A DNA stretch of 6,433 bases, from NCBI GenBank assembly GCA_015520245.1, contig WAQM01000039.1, forward strand, positions 1 to 6,433. The letters run 5' to 3'. The stretch's first letter is position 1; each line of letters begins with the position of its first letter. The position numbers and the translations under genes are program-made. The notes beneath the pieces were generated by a model. The model saw only the letters and a program-made list of their open reading frames with translations, did not search any database and was not told the DNA's origin. Below, in pieces: positions 1 through 4,252 of the stretch. The DNA comes from Pyrodictiaceae archaeon. Its GTDB lineage: Archaea; Thermoproteota; Thermoprotei_A; Sulfolobales; Pyrodictiaceae.

Positions 1-477
1 AGGTACTACAGGGCTAGGGTGGCGGCGCTATCGCAGGGCTACCGCCGTAGGCTCATGCTTGCCGTGGCCCTCCTTTGCAAGCCGCGGCTAGTCGTCCTCG
101 ACGAGCCCTACGCTAACATAGACGTTGCGTCCAGGTTCGCGATAGACGAGTTCCTAGAGGACTACGCCAGGGGCTCCACCCTGCTCATGACCAGCCACGT
201 GAGGCCCGGGCTGACAGCGTTCCGCTCTATATTAATGATCGGAGGCGTCGTGGTCGGCGAGCTGACCTACGAGGGTGACTACGTTGAGTTGCACCTGGCC
301 TGCGGAGGCGAACGCGAAACACTACGGCTTAGCGCTAGCGTTAGGCCCGGCGAGCTAGGCAGGCTAAACGTGATGGTGGCGAGGGGGTGCAGGATCGAAG
401 GCGTTGATATAGTGACCTTTGACAGGCTGATCTACGAGGTGCTTCGCCGCCACGATAGCGTAGAGGGCTACCCCTAG
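1..477 (+). CDS. ABC transporter ATP-binding protein, C-terminal part (partial)
   Basis: The frame is open from base 1, so the gene starts left of the window; a GTG at 19 lies inside the conserved domain and is not the start. Counting from the first codon here, the ABC signature LSQGY is at residues 10-14, Walker B LVVLDEP at 30-36 with the catalytic Glu at 35, the D-loop ANID at 38-41, and the switch histidine in TSH at 66. Walker A and the Q-loop are therefore off the edge. About 85 residues of less typical C-terminal domain follow, ending at TAG 475-477. The LSQG-type signature resembles ATPases of ABC-2 exporters, so the protein probably drives export at the cytoplasmic membrane, but the substrate cannot be read. 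No permease gene follows; the next sequence is a decayed remnant. Family certain, substrate unknown. Confidence 0.9.
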   Translation, partial: RYYRARVAALSQGYRRRLMLAVALLCKPRLVVLDEPYANIDVASRFAIDEFLEDYARGSTLLMTSHVRPGLTAFRSILMIGGVVVGELTYEGDYVELHLACGGERETLRLSASVRPGELGRLNVMVARGCRIEGVDIVTFDRLIYEVLRRHDSVEGYP

Positions 478-479
478 CG

Positions 480-927
480 GCCGATACCCTCTACTTGCCG
501 CTGAAGCCGGTTGACGCGGGCTTCGGGGAGGCTAAGAGGATGGCTGCGTAGCTCGCCAGCCTGGTTGCCGACGCGTACGTCTACCCGCTTCCAGCAGCCG
601 TGGCGACGAGTTCGTTAGGGCCCTAGTTAGTGCCCTGCATAGCCCGGTCTCGGAGGCGCATATAAGCCGTGGCCGGGGCCCGTTAACGGCGGTCCTGAGT
701 CGAGGCCGCTGAGGGTGTGACTCAGCCCCGAGCCCCGGAGGCGCCTGCAACGCGCTGAGGGAGCACGTGGAGCCAGGGCAGCCACCCTATTGAGGTAAGG
801 GCGGAGGGAGCCTAGGGGGCTTGACCCTCGGCACGACGCCCGCCGGGTCCTAAGGGAGATCGGGTGCTGCGACCTCATCCTCGCTAGGAGCCTGCAGGAG
901 CCGCGAGGAGCTGGGCTCAACGTCTAA
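480..927 (+). pseudogene. Frame-broken remnant of an unrecognised protein-coding gene
   Basis: No intact frame crosses this stretch, but protein-like text continues on the plus strand through three successive frames. From about 480 to 600 the third frame reads DTLYLPLKPVDAGFGEAK, then an in-frame TAG at 549-551, then LASLVADAYVYPLP. From 602 the second frame reads GDEFVRALVSALHSPVSEA, with an in-frame TGA at 710-712, and then GGACNALREHVEPGQPP up to TGA 791-793. From 799 to 927 the first frame reads DARRVLREIGCCDLILARSL and ends at TAA 925-927. Summed up, this suggests a soluble protein of about 150 residues. I do not recognise the family. It directly follows the ABC ATPase gene on the same strand, so it may once have been its downstream partner, although no membrane segments are visible. 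It could also be misread noncoding GC-rich sequence. Confidence 0.4.
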
Positions 928-999
928 CTGCGGGCCCCGTCCCGGCACACCAGCACACGGTCCTAGCTGGCTCCGGGTACTCCTCGACCGGGGGAGTCT

Positions 1000-1429
1000 A
1001 GGCACTCTTGAAAGCAGCTTCCGGGTCGCGGAGGTCACTCTAATGCCCTTCACCGGCAGCCTGAAGAACCCGGTCGGCGGCGTCCCCGCTGGTCATTGGC
1101 TCGCTGGCTCGACCTAAACGTACTCCATGGGCGCGTCGAGTATCAGGCAGTGGTGGTAGGATAACTTAGCACCCCGCCCTCGCAGACCAGGAGCTCGCGT
1201 ACGTCTATGACCCTGAGGGTCCCGCCACGACAGCCGTTCCCCTCCTCTAGCTCCCTACGGGCGGCCTCAATCATGCCCTCCCGGGCTCCATGTGGCCCCT
1301 GGGCGTACTCCGGTGGTGGCTGGAGAAGGGTGGGTATCGTCTCAGCGCTCGGGGGTACCCTGGCTTAGGACGGCGCACCCCAACCACTACAGCGCCAACG
1401 TCCAGTCTGGGCCACCAGCGGGCCGGCAC
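1000..1429 (-). pseudogene. Nudix hydrolase pseudogene (frameshifts and stops)
   Basis: Nudix enzymes hydrolyse nucleoside diphosphate derivatives. This copy is broken. The first frame starts at GTG 1429 with VPARWWPRLDVGAVVVGV and runs to GHMEPG (1297-1280), then meets TGA 1273-1271. Restoring one G in the G-rich run near 1280 joins it to EGMIEAARRELEEGNGC in the next frame, giving the Nudix box spacing G-x5-E-x7-REL-x-E-x-x-G exactly; only the second Glu of the usual EE pair is replaced by Gly. The second frame continues TLRVIDVRELLVCEGG. Near 1170 the reading moves to a third frame with YHHCLILDAPMEYV, then TAG 1116-1114 and TGA 1095-1093, and the same frame resumes as TGFFRLPVKGIRVTSATRKLLSRV, which resembles a Nudix C-terminus. 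The reconstructed length is about 143 residues, normal for a single-domain Nudix protein. The 3' limit is approximate. The start lies 4 bases after the stop of the upstream pseudogene. Confidence 0.8.
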
Positions 1430-1433
1430 ACCC

Positions 1434-1877
1434 TTACCCTTCCTTCTCCACCTCCGCCTCCTCAAGGGTCTCCAGGACGTCCATCACGACCTCCCTGACC
1501 CGGTGGCTGCGGACCCAGGGCCCTTCTTCTCCAGGGCGCTCGCGACCTCGGCCACCGGGGCGGTTATGTCGTTAAGTACCGGCTCAACGTGGCCCTGCAG
1601 GTCCTCCCCGGACTCGCATACATTCTCAGCGTAGCCCCTTACGTTCTCCTCAACGAGGCTCACGAGGATAGTGCCGTCGGGCTGGGGCTCGACAGCAACC
1701 GTGAGCAGGGTCTCCGGGTGCGGGTGCTAAAAGTAGAGGGTGGAGCCAGCCGCCCCACCGCTCGACCTTGGACCCCTTCCGCTCACAGATTGTGAAGCGC
1801 AGCCCCCACCCCTTAACGCCGAGGCCTCTAGCTTGCCGGACGAGCCTTCTCACCGCTATGTCACGGGCTTACGCCAT
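1434..1877 (-). pseudogene. Unrecognised protein pseudogene upstream of the Nudix remnant
   Basis: The reading begins at ATG 1877-1875, with an in-frame TAA as the third codon (1871-1869). The same frame continues ARDIAVRRLVRQARGLGV, KGWGLRFTICERKGSKVE and RWGGWL. Near 1740 the sense moves one frame to HPETLLTVAVEPQPDGTI, LVSLVEENVRGYAENVCE, SGEDLQGHVEPVLNDITA and PVAEVASALEKKG. Restoring one base near 1522 returns it to the first frame as PWVRSHRVREVVMDVL, ending ETLEEAEVEKEG at TAA 1436-1434. The reconstructed product is about 145 residues, mixed alpha/beta with an acidic helical C-terminus and no signal peptide or membrane segment. I do not recognise the family. Only 4 bases separate its stop from the Nudix GTG start, so the two were probably cotranscribed and translationally coupled. 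A functional start at GTG 1853 would avoid the early stop but not the later frameshifts. Confidence 0.65.
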
Positions 1878-1945
1878 GAGCTAGGTGTACTTCTTCGCCC
1901 CGCCGCCAACGACGCCTTGCAGCGAGGCTAGTGCGTCCTTACTAG

Positions 1946-1965
1946 CCATGGAGCTCCATGGAGCT
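1946..1965. repeat. 10-bp perfect tandem duplication at a gene start
   Basis: CCATGGAGCT occurs twice back to back (1946-1955 and 1956-1965). Each copy carries an ATG. The ATGs at 1948 and 1958 lie 10 bases apart and so open different frames: the first is in the frame of the downstream 1948-2409 gene, while the second soon meets a stop (TAG near 2046). Confidence 0.9.
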
Positions 1966-2409
1966 GAAGGCCGTGGTGTGGAGGGCCCGGATCCGGGCAG
2001 GGCTAGGGTGGAGGTCGTTGAGGCCCCGAGCCTCAAGGAGGTCCACATAGTCGTCGGGAGGCGGGCGTTCAGCTTCAAGATGGTGGAGAGGAGGTGGTAT
2101 ACCACACCGAAGCTGCTGCTAACCTACGCCTGCAGCCTTCTGAGGCACGCCCGGGGCGCCCACCTGGTACTCGTCGCGCCCAGGCTCACCTCGGGCGCCG
2201 CCAGGCTCGCCGCGGGGCTCAGGTGGGTCAGGATCATACCTTACAGGGTGGCCTCGCCGAGGGCGCTAGCCTACTGGCTCCTCACGAGGCTCCTCGAGGC
2301 ACTACGGGAGGCCATAGCATGGAGGAGGGAGAGGGGGCTTCCCGCAAAGTGGCTGCGGGAGCTGGCCAAGGAGGCCGGGAGGGGGGGGCAGGAGCTGGAG
2401 CGCCGGTAG
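1948..2409 (+). CDS. Small basic protein of unknown function
   Basis: An open frame of 153 codons from ATG 1948 ends at TAG 2407-2409. From about residue 21 (VEVVEAPSLKEVHIVVGRR) onward it reads as a normal protein: a beta-rich start, then KLLLTYACSLLRHARGAHLV, LVLVAPRLTSGAARLAAGLR and a long Arg/Ala/Leu-rich helical tail ending GGQELERR. It is strongly basic, with no signal peptide, no convincing membrane span and no catalytic motif I can name. The first 20 residues (MELHGAEGRGVEGPDPG) look unlike coding sequence, whereas the ATG at 1958 in the neighbouring frame reads MELKAVVWRARIRAG. GTG 2008 in the main frame is another possible start. The true N-terminus is therefore uncertain, and the gene may have been damaged near its start. 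It diverges from the pseudogene pair to its left. Confidence 0.6.
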   Translation: MELHGAEGRGVEGPDPGRARVEVVEAPSLKEVHIVVGRRAFSFKMVERRWYTTPKLLLTYACSLLRHARGAHLVLVAPRLTSGAARLAAGLRWVRIIPYRVASPRALAYWLLTRLLEALREAIAWRRERGLPAKWLRELAKEAGRGGQELERR

Positions 2410-2437
2410 ACACGGGGTGCTCGAGAGCCGCACCGCC

Positions 2438-2459
2438 GGGTTGTACTCGGGTACAACCC
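2438..2459. terminator. Perfect 9-bp hairpin with TCGG loop between convergent genes
   Basis: GGGTTGTAC (2438-2446) and GTACAACCC (2451-2459) are exact inverted repeats around a TCGG tetraloop. The hairpin lies in the 61-bp gap between the stops of the plus gene ending at 2409 and the minus gene ending at 2471, so both transcripts can form it near their 3' ends. Archaeal termination usually relies on T-runs rather than hairpins, and no T-run follows here. It could instead be an RNA-protecting 3' structure or a protein-binding site. The structure is certain; the terminator role is a guess. Confidence 0.5.
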
Positions 2460-2470
2460 TCGGGGGGAGC

Positions 2471-2767
2471 CTAGTAGTAGACGCGGAAGCCCCAGGGCTG
2501 CGGCTCCACTATGACGTAGCCGAAGACGTCCAGCGGAAAGCGGACCTTGTAGGTGTTCCCTGAACCGCTTGCACGGTAGTCGCCCTTCGGGTCGGCGATG
2601 TAGTCGACGTAGCCATCGCTCACCACAACCTTAAAGGTTCTGCCATACCGCTCCACGAAACCCTTCGATAGGATGAGGAACGGGTACTTCGCGTTACGGC
2701 CGCTGCGGGCAACCTTGACTATGTGCATCCGGCCGCTCCTGAGCTCCTGCAGGGGCTCGCGGAGCAC
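2471..2767 (-). CDS. Small crenarchaeal protein of unknown function
   Basis: The frame runs from GTG 2767-2765 to TAG 2473-2471 and encodes 98 residues. It begins with a short amphipathic helix (VLREPLQELRSGR), then a beta-rich core: MHIVKVARSGRNAKYPFL, ILSKGFVERYGRTFKVVV, SDGYVDYIADPKGDYRAS, ending in the aromatic tail PQPWGFRVYY. It looks like a compact single-domain soluble protein with no signal peptide or membrane span. I do not recognise the family. I prefer GTG 2767 because every codon between it and ATG 2728 ends in G or C, as in real genes nearby, and because GGGAG lies 6 bases upstream. ATG 2728, with GGAG 7 bases upstream, is the alternative and would give 85 residues. It lies downstream of tRNA-Ser on the same strand, with a possible promoter of its own at 2805-2816. 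Confidence 0.75.
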   Translation of the reverse strand: MLREPLQELRSGRMHIVKVARSGRNAKYPFLILSKGFVERYGRTFKVVVSDGYVDYIADPKGDYRASGSGNTYKVRFPLDVFGYVIVEPQPWGFRVYY

Positions 2768-2804
2768 CTCCGGCTCCCAGCGCGCTAATGCTATGTTGTT
2801 GCCC

Positions 2805-2816
2805 CTTAAGCTTAAG
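2805..2816 (-). promoter_or_regulatory. AT-rich palindrome CTTAAGCTTAAG, possible TATA region
   Basis: This 12-bp perfect palindrome sits in otherwise GC-rich DNA between the tRNA-Ser 3' end and the small gene at 2471-2767. On the minus strand its centre is about 44 bases before GTG 2767, so initiation about 26 bases downstream (near 2785) would leave a leader of roughly 18 bases. That fits an archaeal TATA element. It could also be an operator, since it is symmetrical. Confidence 0.45.
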
Positions 2817-2834
2817 TGATTGAGGGCGGGCGAG

Positions 2835-2922
2835 TGGCGCCGGGGGCGGGATTTGAACCCGCGCGGGGTGAACCCCCACCGGCTTAGCAGGCCGGCGCCC
2901 TGCCAGGCTAGGCGACCCCGGC
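2835..2922 (-). tRNA. tRNA-Ser (anticodon GCU), CCA encoded
   Basis: A complete class II tRNA folds on the minus strand. The acceptor stem is GCCGGGG (2922-2916) with CCCCGGC (2845-2839), followed by discriminator G at 2838 and a genomic CCA at 2837-2835. The D-stem is GCC/GGC. The anticodon stem is CCGGC/GCCGG with loop CTGCTAA, so the anticodon GCT at 2888-2886 reads serine AGC and AGU codons. A long variable arm with a GGGG/CCCC stem and discriminator G are both expected of tRNA-Ser. The T-arm is GCGGG, TTCAAAT, CCCGC. No intron is present: the mature form is 85 bases plus CCA. A TATA-like element lies upstream at 2958-2964. Confidence 0.97.
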
Positions 2923-2957
2923 ACCCTCCATTCCTGCGGCTGCGTTGCCATCGGGGG

Positions 2958-2964
2958 TATTTAT
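2958..2964 (-). promoter_or_regulatory. TATA-like element for tRNA-Ser
   Basis: The minus strand reads ATAAATA here, followed by CCCC. It is centred 39 bases before the mature tRNA 5' end, so initiation about 26 bases downstream would give a leader of roughly 13 bases for RNase P to remove. Confidence 0.55.
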
Positions 2965-2999
2965 GCGCTGCCCCCAGGTAGGGCCGGGCCCGGCTACGG

Positions 3000-3009
3000 A
3001 GGTTTAAGG
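3000..3009 (+). promoter_or_regulatory. TATA-like element for the XRE regulator gene
   Basis: GGTTTAAGG at 3001-3009, preceded by purine-rich CGGA (a possible BRE), is the only AT-rich block before GTG 3047. Initiation near 3031 would leave a leader of about 16 bases. A G-run (3036-3041) lies 5 bases before the start and may serve as a weak ribosome binding site. Confidence 0.45.
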
Positions 3010-3046
3010 GTGTACTGTTGGGACAGAACCGCTTCGGGGGGCGTCC

Positions 3047-3769
3047 GTGAGCGGCGACGGGTGGCCCCCGCGCGTCGTGGTCGAGGCCATAGCCAGGAGG
3101 ATAGCCGGCGAGGTCGTGATGAGCGACTCGCCGGCTAGGATGCTGAGGAAGTGGCGCGAGGTGTTCGGCGCCAGCCAGCTGGAGGTGGCTAGACGTATGG
3201 GCGTTACGGCGAGCGTGATAAGCGACTACGAGAAGGGGCGCAGGGCGCCGGGGTCCGGCTTCGTCAAGCGCTTCGTCGAGGCGCTCCTCGACATAGACGC
3301 GGAGCGCGGCTGGCCCGTCGTGACGAGGCTCGCCAAGCTGCTCCACCTGCAGTACCTGGCGGCCGTCATAGACATGAGGGAGCTGGAGGCCGGCATAACC
3401 TTCGACAGGCTGCTGACCGCCGTCAAGGGGCTGCTCGTAAACAGCGTGGTCACGCCGGAGAAGATCTACGGCTACACGGTCATCGATAGCATAAAGGCCA
3501 TCGAGTCGCTCAGCGGCAACGAGTTCGTCTACATAATGGGCAGCACGAGCCAGCGCGCTCTGATATTCACGGGCGTCACCACCGGCAGGTCGCCGCTGAT
3601 AGCCGTGAGGGTCGCCCCGATAAAGCCGGCCGTCGTCGTGCTCCACGGCCCCAAGTCGGTCGACTTCCTGGCGATAAGGCTGGCGGAGGCCGAGCGGATC
3701 CCACTCGTGCTGTCGACCGCGGACTCGGTCGAGGAGCTCGTCGAGGGCCTAAGAGCTCTTACCCCTTGA
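3047..3769 (+). CDS. Archaeal XRE-family HTH transcriptional regulator
   Basis: This 240-residue protein starts at GTG 3047. After a short N-terminal helix region (VVVEAIARRIAGEVV), a Cro/C1-type helix-turn-helix spans about residues 31-80: MLRKWREVFGASQLEVARR, MGVTASVISDYEKGRR. The SQLEVA and SVISDYEKG elements are the hallmark of the family. The remaining 160 residues form an alpha/beta domain (GITFDRLLTAVKGLLV, YTVIDSIKAIESLSG, SPLIAVRVAPIKPAVVVLHG), ending in a helix SVEELVEGLRAL. This layout and length match a family of predicted archaeal transcription regulators (COG1709-like, from memory). The C-terminal domain may sense a ligand or dimerise, but nothing in the sequence names one. It is divergent from tRNA-Ser, and its last 21 bases overlap the end of the NAC gene on the other strand. 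Confidence 0.85.
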   Translation: MSGDGWPPRVVVEAIARRIAGEVVMSDSPARMLRKWREVFGASQLEVARRMGVTASVISDYEKGRRAPGSGFVKRFVEALLDIDAERGWPVVTRLAKLLHLQYLAAVIDMRELEAGITFDRLLTAVKGLLVNSVVTPEKIYGYTVIDSIKAIESLSGNEFVYIMGSTSQRALIFTGVTTGRSPLIAVRVAPIKPAVVVLHGPKSVDFLAIRLAEAERIPLVLSTADSVEELVEGLRALTP

Positions 3770-4141
3770 CCTCCTCTCCTGGAGGAGCATTATGGCCGCC
3801 GCTATGTCACCCCTGGTCTCCTCGAGCGCTCTGCGCGCCTCCTCGGGGCTCACGCCGGCCTGCTCGGCCACGAGCCTCACGTCCTCCTCGCTGAACTCCG
3901 GCGCGGCCTCGCCCTCCTCGGCCTTCTCCGTGACGTTGATCCTGCCCACCGCCTGCACCATGTATAGCCTCGTGGGCAGCTTGACGAGCAGGACAGCCTG
4001 GGGCTCCTCCATCTCGTAGACCCGGCCGTCGCTCGCCTCGATGGTCAGCCTGACTGCCTTAACCTCCTCCACGTCTACGTTTATGCCGAGCCTCTTGAAC
4101 TGCCTCTTTAGCTCGGCCGCCGACAGCCTGAGCGCTCCCAC
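3749..4141 (-). CDS. nac: Nascent polypeptide-associated complex protein (archaeal alpha-NAC)
   Basis: The gene starts at GTG 4141-4139 and encodes 130 residues ending SRGKSS at TAG 3751-3749. Archaeal NAC is a homodimer that binds nascent chains as they leave the ribosome. Residues 1-20 (LSAAELKRQFKRLGINVDV) match the basic N-terminal part that contacts the ribosome. The NAC beta-barrel covers about 25-72, with EEPQAVLLVKLPTRLYMVQA and VGRINVTEKAEEG. A short acidic linker leads to a C-terminal UBA domain at about 83-122: FSEEDVRLVAEQAGVSPEE, ARRALEETRGDIAAAIMLL. Length and domain order are typical. The start is supported by GAGGGGG a few bases upstream and a TATA element (CTTATATT, 4188-4181) about 43 bases before it. 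The gene overlaps the XRE regulator gene tail-to-tail by 21 bases and diverges from the ribonuclease gene at 4253. Confidence 0.93.
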   Translation of the reverse strand: MGALRLSAAELKRQFKRLGINVDVEEVKAVRLTIEASDGRVYEMEEPQAVLLVKLPTRLYMVQAVGRINVTEKAEEGEAAPEFSEEDVRLVAEQAGVSPEEARRALEETRGDIAAAIMLLQERRSRGKSS

Positions 4142-4179
4142 GGTCGCCCCCTCGGCCCGAGCTAAGGGCCCCCGACTAC

Positions 4180-4190
4180 CAATATAAGGG
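4180..4190. promoter_or_regulatory. TATA element in the NAC / ribonuclease divergent promoter
   Basis: CAATATAAGG is the only AT-rich block in the 111-bp gap between the starts at 4141 (minus) and 4253 (plus). On the minus strand it reads CTTATATT and would place initiation near 4158, 17 bases before the NAC start. On the plus strand it would place initiation near 4210, about 43 bases before ATG 4253. It may serve one or both directions. Confidence 0.6.
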
Positions 4191-4252
4191 TGCGGCGGGC
4201 GTGTGGGAGCCGCGTAGCAGGGTGCGGGAGCGAGGATAGGTGGGCCGGAGGG

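Noticed and set aside
532..750. Minus-strand open frame within the left remnant
   Set aside because: Arg/Pro/Ser-rich antisense reading with no protein character; the plus strand carries the better coding signal.
959..1118. Plus-strand frame reading VAEVTLMPFTGSLKNPVGG
   Set aside because: It looks protein-like, but it is antisense to the Nudix C-terminal region and has no recognisable family; the minus-strand reading fits a known fold.
1290..1634. Plus-strand open frame of 114 codons
   Set aside because: Low-complexity Pro/Ser/Thr/Arg composition, and antisense to both minus-strand pseudogenes.
2835..2922. tRNA-Ser as an integration site
   Set aside because: No second copy of the tRNA 3' end, integrase gene or flanking direct repeat is seen in the window.
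3116..3150. Box C-like GTGATGA and box D-like CTGA resembling a C/D guide RNA
   Set aside because: The motifs fall inside the XRE coding sequence, no internal C'/D' pair or terminal stem is visible, and such short motifs arise by chance.
2471..3646. A 391-codon minus-strand open frame spanning the small gene, the tRNA and the XRE gene
   Set aside because: Only its last 98 codons read as a real protein. The rest is antisense to tRNA-Ser and to a clear regulator gene, and open frames on the antisense strand are common at this GC content.
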